The position numbers were made by a program, and so were the translations under genes. Positions 1 through 8,810 of a stretch of DNA of 64,000 nucleotides are shown in pieces; position 1 is the stretch's first letter, and every line of letters begins with the position of its first letter. The notes under the pieces were generated by a model. The model searched no databases. It had not been told where the DNA came from and was given only the letters and a program-made list of their open reading frames with translations. Source of the stretch: Nitrosopumilus sp. b1 (lineage in GTDB: Archaea; Thermoproteota; Nitrososphaeria; Nitrososphaerales; Nitrosopumilaceae); NCBI RefSeq assembly GCF_014078545.1, contig NZ_MU078719.1, positions 62,001-126,000 on the forward strand, read 5' to 3'.

Positions 1-2
1 CA

Positions 3-1034
3 CTATCAGAAAAAAACATTCTAAAACAATCTGATATTCAAAATCTAAGACTCGCTGCCCTACTACATGATATAGGCCATGGTCCTTTCTCACATCTTTT
101 TGAAGAGGTAATGAAAGAAAAATCAAAAATCACTCATGAGGAGATAGGGAGAGAAATTATTTTAAAAACGTCAATAGGTGACACATTATCAAAATCTGGT
201 TTTGATAAAAATTTTCTTGCACAATTAGCATTTGGAGATTCTAAATTACAATTCATGAACGAAATAATTTCTGGGGCGTTAAGTGCTGATATGATGGATT
301 ACCTACTACGAGATGGATATTTCACTGGTGCAGAACATGCAAAAATAGATCATAACAGAATAACTCAATCTTTGGATGTATACCAAAAAAAATTGGCACT
401 TGAACGCTCAGCCCTGTATTCATTTGAATCTATGTTACATTCAAGACATCAAATGTTCAAGGCAGTTTATTTTCATAAAACCGTTCGATCTGCGGAAGTT
501 ATGATTGTTGAAGCTCTTCGTCAGGCAGATAATGAACTTGGACTGACTTCATTAAAAATTGATGACTATCTCAAACTTACTGATGAATATATTATATCTA
601 AATTATTATCACTCCCAGAAAAAAACTCTAATCTAAAGCGTGCTAAGAAACTTGCTCAAAATTATCAGGATAGAAAATTACTAAAATGCGTCTTTGAGCG
701 TATTCTGACAAGTAAAAGTAATTTACAAAAAATCAAAATTTCAGAGATTAAACAAAACTTAGCCAGAAAATCCAAAGTAAATGAGGATGAAATATTCGTT
801 GATAGCTCAATCACTCCCTCAATTCCTTTGGCTCCATCAAAGAAAGAATCAAAATCAATTATTCTAATAACTAACGAATCTCAAAACAAAACTGCCACTG
901 AGATACCAATATCAAAAATTCCACTTGTGTCAACAATGTCTGGCTTTATGAATATACTGAGAGTGTATACAGCACCCAATTTTAGAAAAAAAGTTGAAAT
1001 GGCCGCAAATTCAATCCTTGGTAACTTAGAATGA
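3..1034 (+). CDS. HD-superfamily phosphohydrolase, 5' end cut by window edge
   Basis: The reading frame is open from base 3, upstream of the first ATG at 111, so the gene begins outside the window. The visible N-terminus carries [10 protein letters not shown], the HD metal-binding motif of the dGTPase/SAMHD1-like phosphohydrolases. A following segment ([13 protein letters not shown]) also fits that family, which hydrolyses nucleotides or dNTPs using a His/Asp-bound metal. 343 residues are visible. The C-terminal part has low-complexity Ser/Lys stretches. It overlaps the UMP kinase gene by 4 bp (ATGA), suggesting co-translation. The substrate cannot be told from sequence. Confidence 0.85.
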   Translation, partial: LSEKNILKQSDIQNLRLAALLHDIGHGPFSHLFEEVMKEKSKITHEEIGREIILKTSIGDTLSKSGFDKNFLAQLAFGDSKLQFMNEIISGALSADMMDYLLRDGYFTGAEHAKIDHNRITQSLDVYQKKLALERSALYSFESMLHSRHQMFKAVYFHKTVRSAEVMIVEALRQADNELGLTSLKIDDYLKLTDEYIISKLLSLPEKNSNLKRAKKLAQNYQDRKLLKCVFERILTSKSNLQKIKISEIKQNLARKSKVNEDEIFVDSSITPSIPLAPSKKESKSIILITNESQNKTATEIPISKIPLVSTMSGFMNILRVYTAPNFRKKVEMAANSILGNLE

Positions 1035-1717
1035 AAAAACGAATTGTAATCAAATTGTCTGGTCGCGTATTTGGCATGGACAATGTGAAAATACTGAAAG
1101 ATTATGCTTCATTCCTAGTCAAAATTAGTAAATTTTGTCAGCCCATCATTGTAGCTGGTGGAGGACATATAGCAAGACATTACATTACTCATGCTCGTTC
1201 ATCAGGAGCAGATGAATCTACACTTGATGAATTAGGAATAGAAATTTCTCGATTAAATGCAAAACTGCTAATTTATGCATTAAAACACAAGGCATATCCT
1301 CATCCACCTACTACACTTCAAGAAATTCGTCATGCTGTAGATAGCGAGGCAATTGTTGTCACAGGAGGTCTCCACCCTGGTCAAAGTACTAATGGTACTG
1401 CAGCACTAATTGCCGAAAAAATCAATGCCACTGAATTTCTTAATGCTACAGATGTGGATGGAGTTTATGATTCTGATCCAAATAAGAATAAAAAAGCTAA
1501 AAAATTCAAAAGAATTGAACTAAAGAATCTCCGTAACATGTTAGTCCATGAGGACTCTGTAGCGGGAGGATACGATCTAATGGATATCGTAGCTCTAAAA
1601 ATTATTGAGCGCTCAAAAATTAAAACTAGAATAGTAAAAGCAGATATCAAAACCCTCGAAAAAGCTATTAAGGGAAATTCGGTGGGTACCGAAATAATTT
1701 TGCCATCTAAAAAATAA
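1031..1717 (+). CDS. pyrH: UMP kinase
   Basis: 228-residue amino-acid-kinase-fold protein of the archaeal UMP kinase type, converting UMP to UDP with ATP. Visible signatures are the N-terminal KLSG phosphate-binding strand, the glycine-rich VAGGGHIAR loop, [17 protein letters not shown] and the nucleotide-binding [12 protein letters not shown] motif. Length is normal. The ATG overlaps the stop of the upstream HD gene (ATGA). The 118-residue gene on the other strand converges on it with directly abutting stops. Confidence 0.95.
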   Translation: MKKRIVIKLSGRVFGMDNVKILKDYASFLVKISKFCQPIIVAGGGHIARHYITHARSSGADESTLDELGIEISRLNAKLLIYALKHKAYPHPPTTLQEIRHAVDSEAIVVTGGLHPGQSTNGTAALIAEKINATEFLNATDVDGVYDSDPNKNKKAKKFKRIELKNLRNMLVHEDSVAGGYDLMDIVALKIIERSKIKTRIVKADIKTLEKAIKGNSVGTEIILPSKK

Positions 1718-2074
1718 TCATTTGTCTAAATTATTATGAATAGTAGGATATCTCTCTGTCCAAATCTCTACTTCATTTCCAACAAATTCATCAATTCCTG
1801 CATCTTTCATTTTTTTAAAAATATCTAATGCTTCTTTTTCTTCTAATGGTTTTGATTGGGCTTTTGTGTACCCGTCTTTATCTACTAAAATTGCTACAAA
1901 ACCATCATGTGTCTTTATTACTGCAGCAAAATCTTCTTCTCCGACAGGGAAGAACTTTCCATCAATTTTTTTAGTTGTTAGAGTAAGCATAGCAAATCCC
2001 GCGATTTCAAATAATTTCATCTGTGATTTACTTGCAATGGTTTTTCCTTTTTGCACTGCCTGAAAATACTGCAT
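1718..2074 (-). CDS. Conserved hypothetical protein, 118 aa
   Basis: Soluble 118-residue protein with no family I recognise. It has an alpha/beta pattern, an acidic middle (VGEEDFAAVIKTHDGFVAILVDKDGY) and no signal peptide or membrane segment. A TATA-like element on the minus strand near 2095-2104 sits about 25 nt before the ATG, so the transcript is probably leaderless. It is convergent with pyrH. Confidence 0.6.
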   Translation of the reverse strand: MQYFQAVQKGKTIASKSQMKLFEIAGFAMLTLTTKKIDGKFFPVGEEDFAAVIKTHDGFVAILVDKDGYTKAQSKPLEEKEALDIFKKMKDAGIDEFVGNEVEIWTERYPTIHNNLDK

Positions 2075-2145
2075 TACTCTGAAATGTTAGCATTAGTATA
2101 ATAATTATCTCAACATTTAAGATATGTAAATTATATTTTTAAAAA

Positions 2146-2691
2146 ATGAACCCCAAGATTTTTGTAGGTGCAGCCGTTGGAGTATTTGCAGTTGTAATCG
2201 CAGTTGTAGCATTTTCTGGTCAAAATTTTATAAATGATGTATCTGATGATGGCTTATTTTTTTCCGGGGAAACTAATCGACAAGTCATTCCTATTTCAAT
2301 TGAACTTGATGATATTTCTATTATTGAAGTAAATGAACGAGCAGCCACTATAGAAGTCTCATTTAAGATTACCAATCCAAACTACAAATCTGTTATTCTT
2401 CAGTTGCTAAAATACCAACTTTTTGAAAATGGGACACGAATACATATTGGTGAAATAGGTGAAAGACCGGAGGGAATGGTTACATCTTCAAACTATTTTA
2501 CTCTGTTAAGTGATACTTCACTGATACTTTCAGACAAGGCAACAATAAAAAATTCTGGTAATTCTCCTGAACTATGGGAAGCATTATCAAATAACTCTGC
2601 CAAATGGAAAATTCTAGGAGAAGCCAACTTTAATCTCAGCTCCATGACTAGTGGAGGAGAAAACGAAATAACTTTTGAATTTGAAAAATAA
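2146..2691 (+). CDS. Membrane-anchored LEA14/WHy-like protein, 181 aa
   Basis: One N-terminal membrane segment (about residues 5-25) is followed by an extracytoplasmic beta domain. The pattern of a strand, then ITNPNYKSVILQLLKYQLFENG and a Gly/Glu-rich turn resembles the LEA14/WHy (water-stress) beta-sandwich family, in which N-P and Y-X-hydrophobic positions recur. A CATTTAAGAT element about 26 nt upstream suits a leaderless transcript starting near the ATG. Function unknown; the fold assignment is inferred from pattern only. Confidence 0.6.
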   Translation: MNPKIFVGAAVGVFAVVIAVVAFSGQNFINDVSDDGLFFSGETNRQVIPISIELDDISIIEVNERAATIEVSFKITNPNYKSVILQLLKYQLFENGTRIHIGEIGERPEGMVTSSNYFTLLSDTSLILSDKATIKNSGNSPELWEALSNNSAKWKILGEANFNLSSMTSGGENEITFEFEK

Positions 2692-2700
2692 CCTTTCATA

Positions 2701-2720
2701 GGTTCGTTCACTTTGGACAG
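2701..2720 (+). promoter_or_regulatory. Motility-type dyad upstream of the coiled-coil gene (weak variant)
   Basis: GGTTCG-TTCACTTT-GGACAG matches the archaellin/chemotaxis operator with mismatches in the left half. The next start codon (ATG 2757, a mini-ORF) lies exactly 36 nt after it, the same spacing as in the cheB and cheY promoters. Confidence 0.4.
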
Positions 2721-2756
2721 ACATTAGATTTTCTATCTTTTTTAAGCCAAGAAATA

Positions 2757-2816
2757 ATGGCAAAAAATCATTATTTCAAGGAGCGATATTATGTTAGCGG
2801 GTACTTATTCACTTAG
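2757..2816 (+). CDS. Leaderless mini-ORF (19 aa) overlapping the coiled-coil gene
   Basis: The ATG at 2757 is where transcription should start relative to the upstream dyad. The ORF of 19 codons ends TAG at 2814-2816, past the ATG (2791) of the next gene in another frame, and it contains that gene's AAGGAG ribosome binding site (2778-2783). It may be a leader peptide whose translation feeds initiation at 2791. Its coding status is inferred from position only. Confidence 0.3.
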   Translation: MAKNHYFKERYYVSGYLFT

Positions 2817-3366
2817 AAATTTAATCCAAAACGAAGAATTTCTATTAGAACTTACTCGTACTCTTCGTAAAGAAATCACTGAATTAGAAAAAGAAAGAGA
2901 AGATGTAGAAACTGAACAAAAAGAAGCTCGAAAACAGGGCCTATTTGTAGAAAAAATGACTAATTATATGAGTGATGAACTTGAAAGACTTGAATCTTCT
3001 TCTAATGATGGCAAATCAGAAAATCAAACGATTTCGACAAATTTGAATAAACTATCAGAGACAGAAAAAAAATTAAAAATTCTTAAAACAAGATTAGAAG
3101 AATTCGTTAACACTGAAGATCAAAACCCCTTATCTAATTCATCTTTTTCAAATATACTAAAACAATATGAGGGATTTCTTCTTGAACTAACTAATTCATT
3201 AAACGAAAAGATCGTTAATCTTGAAAAAATAATCAATCGTCTTAAGGCAGAAAAAAGAGAATCACAACAGCAAAAAATATTGCTCAAAGAAATGGTTGAG
3301 TTGTTTAATGAGGAGATAATTGATCTTGAAGCAACCCTTGAGCAATTAAGGTCACAAAATGCATAA
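2791..3366 (+). CDS. Coiled-coil protein, 191 aa, unknown function
   Basis: Almost entirely helical and highly charged, with two related halves: NEEFLLELTRTLRKEITELEKE near the N-terminus and YEGFLLELTNSLNEKIVNLEKI near residue 125. It therefore looks like a duplicated coiled-coil hairpin. No membrane segment or signal peptide. Start supported by AAGGAG 7 nt before the ATG. The upstream region resembles the motility promoters, so a role in motility or cell structure is possible but unproven. Confidence 0.65.
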   Translation: MLAGTYSLRNLIQNEEFLLELTRTLRKEITELEKEREDVETEQKEARKQGLFVEKMTNYMSDELERLESSSNDGKSENQTISTNLNKLSETEKKLKILKTRLEEFVNTEDQNPLSNSSFSNILKQYEGFLLELTNSLNEKIVNLEKIINRLKAEKRESQQQKILLKEMVELFNEEIIDLEATLEQLRSQNA

Positions 3367-3423
3367 TGTATCATAAAAATCAAAAATTATGATTATTTGT
3401 TTATAAGAAAATTTTTTTGGCAA

Positions 3424-3434
3424 AGTTATATATG
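3424..3434 (+). promoter_or_regulatory. TATA box of the 36-aa membrane peptide
   Basis: AGTTATATATG centred about 29 nt before the ATG at 3458, the normal archaeal TATA-to-start spacing for a leaderless transcript. Confidence 0.6.
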
Positions 3435-3457
3435 ATTCGCCAGAGACCTCTCTTCAA

Positions 3458-3568
3458 ATGGCAGAAGCATCAATGGCCGCATTTGGCTCAGCAGTTGGAG
3501 TTGCAATAGCATTAGCAGTAGTGACATTTGCTCTCCGTGGAAAAGGACATCCAGAACCATTAGATTAG
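3458..3568 (+). CDS. Small single-pass membrane protein, 36 aa
   Basis: A 36-codon ORF encodes an Ala/Val-rich helix (AAFGSAVGVAIALAVVTFALRG) with a short charged tail. A strong TATA box sits at the right distance for a leaderless transcript, and it lies between two separate genes with no other explanation for the promoter. It looks like a real small membrane protein, possibly a subunit of a larger complex. I do not recognise the family. Confidence 0.6.
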   Translation: MAEASMAAFGSAVGVAIALAVVTFALRGKGHPEPLD

Positions 3569-3596
3569 AAGGATAATTCCTTTTACAATATTTTTC

Positions 3597-4241
3597 TTAA
3601 TCTTTGTTAAAACCAACTAGATCGGCTATTGTAAACTGTTTAGCAAGTTTCTGCTTTATGTAACATCTTTCATAATATTGGCAAGATGTACAATTTTTAG
3701 AGGGTTCTAAGATTGGAACCTTTTTCTCTTTTAAAAGGTCAGTTAATACTCGAACCCTTCTTACAACCTCTTCGAACATTTTGTTGTTTCTTGTTATCGA
3801 AAATGAGACCTCTTTTCTGTCACCAGTGATGTAAATGATTATTCCGTCCATTTTGTTGTAAATCCACATTAATGCATTCAAGAACAAAATATCCTCACTT
3901 TGGGGATTTTCATACAACTCCTCGGCGGATCTAAATAGGATGATGGCATCATCTACTATCATATCTGCCTGTCCTCGCAGTTTTACCTTGTCAATTTCAA
4001 AATCTTTAGATTCTGCCCCATAATGCAATTTTCTTAAAAGACCACTAGTTAGTTCATTAAAACCAGTCCTTTGTTCAGCTACGGGGTCTATTCTATCATA
4101 GTAAGAACGTCTAAGACACCTAACTACCTCATGAAGATGGATTGTTGTAAAATCCTTAGAATCAATTTTTATCTCAATTTCCTTGCTAATTGATTCTATG
4201 GCATTTGTAATGAAACTTCTGTAATCTCTATCTCCCATCAT
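3597..4241 (-). CDS. Cas4/RecB-like PD-(D/E)XK family protein, probably inactive nuclease
   Basis: Shows the cysteine layout of Cas4-type Fe-S nucleases: one Cys near the N-terminus in HEVVRCLRRSYYDR and three at the C-terminus in NCTSCQYYERC. The metal-binding Asp appears in GQADMIVDD, but the expected E-x-K strand reads IILFRSA, so key catalytic residues seem lost. No cas genes lie nearby. Start: the track's longest ORF begins at 4259, but a TATA box at 4268-4275 places the transcript start near 4245, so the ATG at 4241 (or 4238) is preferred. Confidence 0.6.
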   Translation of the reverse strand: MMGDRDYRSFITNAIESISKEIEIKIDSKDFTTIHLHEVVRCLRRSYYDRIDPVAEQRTGFNELTSGLLRKLHYGAESKDFEIDKVKLRGQADMIVDDAIILFRSAEELYENPQSEDILFLNALMWIYNKMDGIIIYITGDRKEVSFSITRNNKMFEEVVRRVRVLTDLLKEKKVPILEPSKNCTSCQYYERCYIKQKLAKQFTIADLVGFNKD

Positions 4242-4267
4242 GGTAGATCCGCTACACATTTCATGTT

Positions 4268-4275
4268 CTTATAAA
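4268..4275 (-). promoter_or_regulatory. TATA box of the Cas4-like gene
   Basis: TTTATAAG on the minus strand, about 27-31 nt upstream of the ATG at 4241. It overlaps the very end of the upstream 78-aa gene region. Confidence 0.5.
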
Positions 4276-4512
4276 TTAGCTCATTACATCTGTGAGAAAT
4301 TTTGAAATTCTAGAAGAAAAGGCCAAAATTACAAAGTGGACTCCAAATCCGATAATGGCTCCAAGAATGATATTTCCTGTTGTAAAATAAATCCCCAAAA
4401 ACAAACCTAAAGGCGGCAATGCAAAAATTATTGCCATAAAAGCACTCACCCAAATTGTATTGATGACTACATCAGTTGAAATGTCTTTTTTCTTTTTATG
4501 AAATTTAATCAT
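4276..4512 (-). CDS. Two-helix membrane protein, 78 aa
   Basis: Charged N-terminus (KFHKKKKD) followed by two or three hydrophobic stretches (about residues 17-40 and 44-66). It lies 13 nt downstream of ATPase subunit C on the same strand, so it is probably co-transcribed with it. Not a recognised ATPase subunit; could be a conserved thaumarchaeal membrane protein. Confidence 0.6.
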   Translation of the reverse strand: MIKFHKKKKDISTDVVINTIWVSAFMAIIFALPPLGLFLGIYFTTGNIILGAIIGFGVHFVILAFSSRISKFLTDVMS

Positions 4513-4525
4513 TATAATCCTAGAA

Positions 4526-5563
4526 TCAAAGATCTTTTAAAATGAGTTTTGACATGGTGGTTTCTACAGGGATTTTCTGTTCAACTGCATAGGCAATTGC
4601 ACCTAAGTTTCTTACTTCATAAGCAGTTAACTTTGTGATTCCAATAATAGTTGCAAAATTAAACATCTTTGTAAAAGAACTACTAGCTGCCTTACAAATG
4701 GCAATCTCAAAGTTTCTCTCAAATTCAGCAATTGCATCCATCTCATTTTCTGTCTGAGGGATAAGATCTTTGTATCTTGTTGATGATAATTCAGCAAATG
4801 CATCTTTGATGGTAGCTGATGCAATAATCTTGTTTAGCATTTCTTTTGGAATACTTGGAGTATGTGCAGCTAAAAGATCCTGGATTTGTTGCTCTTCTAA
4901 TCCCCAAAACTTTCCCCTGAGTACACTAAGTAAATTGTAAAAGTCTACATCCATTCCAACAAGTCGAATAACATCTCTGTTTCTTGTGTTCTTAATTGCC
5001 CTGCCTAATTGTTGAAACAAAATTTTATCAAAATATGTATCAATTACTTGGAGATTCTTTTTCTCATTATATATTGAGATAGCTTTTGCAATTTCTTCAC
5101 CATGCTGCATTGTATTTAGGCTAGCAACTGTCTCTTCAATGTCTTTAGCTACAAGTGCTTTAATGATGATATCTCGTTGTTTAATCAATTCTTCTGCGTG
5201 AAGATTTAGACGCGGTTCAATCTCCTCTTGAGTCTGACCTAGAATCTTTCCTTTTAGAATAAGCTTTAGATTCCAAATTAGAAATTTTAGATAATAAGCA
5301 TCTAAAATATCAGAATCTCCTGCAGTCTTTGCAATAGAATAATGAGTATCAGCAAGATGACTTCTTAGTGCATTTTCAATTTTTTCAGATGTGAATGGTT
5401 TTGAGACATCAGTTACGGCATCAGCATAAATTGTATTTTTAATTCGTGTGAGTAATTCATCTAAATCTCGTGATTCTGCCAAAGTCTGCAGATCGGGTTT
5501 TGATAAAAGCTTACCTCTTTGGCTGTAAGACTTTACCGAAGCATAGACCTTCTGAGATGCCAT
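4526..5563 (-). CDS. atpC: A-type ATP synthase subunit C
   Basis: 345 residues, the usual size of the V/A-ATPase C (Vma6/NtpC-type) subunit that joins the central rotor stalk to the membrane K ring. It is mostly helical, with repeated three-helix units. Typical elements include ASVKSYSQRGKLLS at the start and YYLKFLIWNLKLILKGK and VDFYNLLSVLRGKFWG further in. It is separated from the other ATPase genes in the window by Amt and other genes. Confidence 0.85.
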   Translation of the reverse strand: MASQKVYASVKSYSQRGKLLSKPDLQTLAESRDLDELLTRIKNTIYADAVTDVSKPFTSEKIENALRSHLADTHYSIAKTAGDSDILDAYYLKFLIWNLKLILKGKILGQTQEEIEPRLNLHAEELIKQRDIIIKALVAKDIEETVASLNTMQHGEEIAKAISIYNEKKNLQVIDTYFDKILFQQLGRAIKNTRNRDVIRLVGMDVDFYNLLSVLRGKFWGLEEQQIQDLLAAHTPSIPKEMLNKIIASATIKDAFAELSSTRYKDLIPQTENEMDAIAEFERNFEIAICKAASSSFTKMFNFATIIGITKLTAYEVRNLGAIAYAVEQKIPVETTMSKLILKDL

Positions 5564-5614
5564 CTTCTGCTTCTCTATGAGTAACTGATTTTAATGTTTG
5601 GTGAAACTTTAGAT

Positions 5615-6280
5615 TCAAGTAAGCTGGTTTAGGAAATTAATCACATCTTCTTTTCCAGACTTTGAAAGTTTCAGGAATCCCTCTAAGAATTCTTTTTGGG
5701 TTAATATTGTCTCATCTGAAGTCTTTTTAAGATTGGAAATCGAAAATGGTACTAATTCCAATTCTCCATTACAAAATCCTCTGACATATTTTTCAATAAA
5801 TGAATAACAAAATCTTGGGGCAAATTTTGAAATTTCTTTGAGCATCATTATTGCTTCCTGTTCTTGCTTGTCAAGAATAGAGAAAAAATGCTCAAACAGT
5901 ACATCTCTGCCGATAATCTCATCTAAGGACAAAGCTACCAACATTCCTTTTTTGGATAATCTGTAGTAAGGAATTCCTTTTTCTTGAAGAGCCTTTGGAC
6001 CACGCTTTAAGGGCAACCTCCCATCTTCTTCTACAATCTCTAATGGCATCAGAATCTCATCTAAATCACGAAATATTCCAGAATAGATATTCTTCCAAAT
6101 AATTCCATTTTCCTGAGCAATCTTTTGAGAGAGTGCAGTCCTCGTCCTATCTGCAGGACTTGGCATTGTTGCTAAGGTTACTATAATTGCCCTTTGCCTG
6201 TTGGCTTCTCCAGTTAGTTCTGTGCTCTTTGTCTTGAATGTATCAAATATGGATAATCTGGGATTTTTCTTCATCTTCAA
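5615..6280 (-). CDS. Conserved hypothetical protein with winged-helix-like features, 221 aa
   Basis: Soluble protein. Residues about 25-60 (RQRAIIVTLATMPSPADRTRTALSQKIA) look like the start of a winged-helix or plasmid-type HTH region, followed by a small basic patch (LPLKRGPKAL) and a helical C-terminus. No recognised family. It lies upstream of and co-directional with atpC, 51 nt away. A DNA-binding role is only a guess. Confidence 0.5.
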   Translation of the reverse strand: MKMKKNPRLSIFDTFKTKSTELTGEANRQRAIIVTLATMPSPADRTRTALSQKIAQENGIIWKNIYSGIFRDLDEILMPLEIVEEDGRLPLKRGPKALQEKGIPYYRLSKKGMLVALSLDEIIGRDVLFEHFFSILDKQEQEAIMMLKEISKFAPRFCYSFIEKYVRGFCNGELELVPFSISNLKKTSDETILTQKEFLEGFLKLSKSGKEDVINFLNQLT

Positions 6281-6373
6281 TCTGTATTATAACATAATTT
6301 TTAAAATTTATGTTAGTATCGCTATTTCCTAAAATATAATAATTTACGCTTTTTGAACTTTACACATCTCAAT

Positions 6374-6385
6374 GCTTATATAATT
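6374..6385 (+). promoter_or_regulatory. TATA box of the ammonium transporter gene
   Basis: GCTTATATAATT centred 27 nt before the ATG at 6406, an excellent archaeal TATA element. The transcript should be leaderless, as expected for a strongly expressed gene. Confidence 0.8.
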
Positions 6386-6405
6386 TTCAAATCCGATGCT
6401 CTTTA

Positions 6406-7968
6406 ATGAATTCTAGGAACCACAAGTATGCTCTATTACTTGTGGCAGCGGTAGCCGTAACTGCAACAGGTGCAATGTCACAGGCATTTGCACAACAAGT
6501 TACAGACGGAATGGATGGCTATGTACTAGGAACTAGTGGAATTTACACTGGAAATCCAAATGAATGCTGGTTTGATGACGGCGAAGGCAACATGTTGCCC
6601 TGTAGAATTGATACAGGTGATACAGCATGGATGCTGATGGCTTCATCAATGGTATTATTCATGACTCCAGGTGTAGCATTCTTCTATGGCGGTCTTGCAA
6701 GATCAAAGAACGCAGTCAATGTTATCGGCATGACTTTTGTTATCATGGGTCTTATGGCATTCCAATGGGTTGTCTTCGGATACTCTTTGGCATTTGGTCC
6801 ATCAGATAGTGATGCAAACATGTTCATGGGTAGCCTAGACTATGCAGGATTAAACATGGTTTCAGCTTATGCACCATTAGGTACTCCTGGACCTTGTACT
6901 GATACATGGTCTGCAGCGTACCAGATGCAAGTATTCCATGAGGACGAGATCTGTAGTCAAGATTGGCCAGGTACTGTTCCACATCAACTATTCATGGCAT
7001 TCCAAGGCACATTCGCAATTATCACCCCAGCACTAATTGTTGGTGGTCTAATTGACAGAATCAAATTCAGTGCTCTAGTCATATTTGTACTCTTATGGGG
7101 TACATTTGTCTACGATCCTATTGCCCACTGGGTATGGGGTGGCGGATACATTGGCGGAGGAGCAATTGACTTAGATCCTGAATTGTCGCCAAGTTACGCA
7201 CTTGACTTTGCAGGTGGTACTGTCGTACACATTTCTTCTGGATTCTCTGCTTTAGCTGGAGCCTTACTACTAGGTCGAAGACTTGGTTATGGTAAAGTTC
7301 CAATGGAACCACACAACGTTCCAATGGTTGTACTTGGTGCATCCATTCTATGGTTCGGATGGTTTGGTTTCAACGCAGGAAGTGAAGTAATGGTAGACGG
7401 AATCACTGTTAGCGCTTGGGTTGTAACAAATACAGCTACAGGTGTTGCAGCAGTCACATGGACATTAATGGCTTGGGCACATACAGGTAAACCAAGCATT
7501 GTCGGTGCAGCTACAGGAGCCGTTGCAGGATTGGTAGCAATTACACCAGCTTCTGGTTGGGTAGGACCAATGGCATCTATTATCATAGGAATTGCCGCAG
7601 GAACTATCTGTTATGGCTGTGTTGCATTCAAGAACTCACGCAAGTGGGATGACGCACTCGATGTATGGGGAGTACACGGAATGGGTGGTCTTACAGGCGC
7701 AATCTTGACAGGAACACTAGCTAGTCCACACATATGGGATACTGGAGACGGTATTGGTGCATGGACAGGTACACCAGAAGGAATGGAACAACAGGCTATC
7801 AGCATTATCGGTGCAGCCATATCAATCGGATATGCATTTGGTGTCACAATTGTGATTCTCAAAGTCATGGACGCAGTATGGCCAGGCGGAATCAGAGTAA
7901 CTCCAAAAGAAGAGGAGATTGGTCTTGATCTTGCCCAGCACGGTGAACGAGCATACGTCAACGAATAA
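6406..7968 (+). CDS. amt: Ammonium transporter Amt
   Basis: 520-residue Amt/Rh family channel that moves ammonium into the cell, feeding ammonia metabolism and assimilation. It begins with a signal peptide ending AFAQQ, then about 11 membrane helices. The twin histidines of the pore are visible in GGTVVHISSGFSALAG and DVWGVHGMGGLTGA, and FYGGLARSKN is the family signature in helix 1. Extracellular loops contain Cys pairs (NECWFDDGEGNMLPC). Strong leaderless promoter. Its PII regulator partner is not adjacent; a PII gene lies at 62104. Confidence 0.96.
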   Translation: MNSRNHKYALLLVAAVAVTATGAMSQAFAQQVTDGMDGYVLGTSGIYTGNPNECWFDDGEGNMLPCRIDTGDTAWMLMASSMVLFMTPGVAFFYGGLARSKNAVNVIGMTFVIMGLMAFQWVVFGYSLAFGPSDSDANMFMGSLDYAGLNMVSAYAPLGTPGPCTDTWSAAYQMQVFHEDEICSQDWPGTVPHQLFMAFQGTFAIITPALIVGGLIDRIKFSALVIFVLLWGTFVYDPIAHWVWGGGYIGGGAIDLDPELSPSYALDFAGGTVVHISSGFSALAGALLLGRRLGYGKVPMEPHNVPMVVLGASILWFGWFGFNAGSEVMVDGITVSAWVVTNTATGVAAVTWTLMAWAHTGKPSIVGAATGAVAGLVAITPASGWVGPMASIIIGIAAGTICYGCVAFKNSRKWDDALDVWGVHGMGGLTGAILTGTLASPHIWDTGDGIGAWTGTPEGMEQQAISIIGAAISIGYAFGVTIVILKVMDAVWPGGIRVTPKEEEIGLDLAQHGERAYVNE

Positions 7969-8018
7969 AATTCCAAACAATTCTTTTTCCTTTTTATTAT
8001 TCAATTACCAAAAACTAG

Positions 8019-8810
8019 ATGTATAGAATTATGTCCATATTCCTAGATACAAAAGAACTTGAAAAAATTATTGACGAAAAAGATCTTTTGATCATTGACG
8101 CTAGATCATTCAAAGAATATTCTGAAGGACATATACCAAATGCTGTTAATCTTGATCTCTTTTCACTTCACTGGCTAGATTCATCAAGAACTGGCATTGA
8201 AGCATTTACATCTCAAATGGAAAAAATTTTTTCTTTTGTTGGAATTACCTATGAGAAAAAAATTGTATTCTATGATGATATTTCAGGAATGCTGGCAGCT
8301 AGGGGAGTTTGGATAATGAACTATTTTTCCCATACTCAAACTTTCATGCTAGATGGAGGATTCAAAAAATGGAAATTAGAGGATCAACCAATTGATACAA
8401 AAATTAATCCATTCAAGCCTTCAAAATTTAAGGCAAAAATAAATCCCGATGTACTAGTGGGATTTGAGTTTCTACAAGAAAACCTGGAAAACTTGACAAT
8501 TATTGATGTGCGCTCCAAAGAAGAATTCGATGGAACATTGATTCGAGCTGCACGAGGAGGCCATATTCCTAATGCAATCAACATTGATTGGAATATGAAT
8601 ATCGACACCAATGGAAAGATGAAAAATTCCAAAGAACTCAGCACTCTTTATGAAATTCCAAAAGATTCAACAATTGTAACATATTGTCAAGGTGCGTACA
8701 GAGCAGCTAATACATTTCTTGCACTAAAACAACTTGGATATCAAAATGTCAAAGTCTACTTGGGATCTTGGGGTGAATGGGGAAATAAACTAGAACTTCC
8801 TATCTGTTAG
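8019..8810 (+). CDS. Two-domain sulfurtransferase (rhodanese)
   Basis: 263 residues with two rhodanese domains. The second (residues about 140-263) carries the catalytic loop CQGAYR. In the first domain the equivalent loop reads DDISGMLAAR, with no Cys, so it is the usual inactive partner. It probably transfers sulfane sulfur from thiosulfate or mercaptopyruvate to an acceptor. The ATG at 8031 is an alternative start. The stop overlaps the convergent atpI stop by 4 bp. Confidence 0.9.
   Translation: MYRIMSIFLDTKELEKIIDEKDLLIIDARSFKEYSEGHIPNAVNLDLFSLHWLDSSRTGIEAFTSQMEKIFSFVGITYEKKIVFYDDISGMLAARGVWIMNYFSHTQTFMLDGGFKKWKLEDQPIDTKINPFKPSKFKAKINPDVLVGFEFLQENLENLTIIDVRSKEEFDGTLIRAARGGHIPNAINIDWNMNIDTNGKMKNSKELSTLYEIPKDSTIVTYCQGAYRAANTFLALKQLGYQNVKVYLGSWGEWGNKLELPIC

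Noticed and set aside
3597-4241. Cas4-like gene as evidence of a CRISPR-Cas locus.
   Set aside because: No repeats, spacers or other cas genes nearby; the active site looks lost.
7287-7976. Long antisense frames inside amt.
   Set aside because: Shadows of a strongly coding frame with no promoter or family match.
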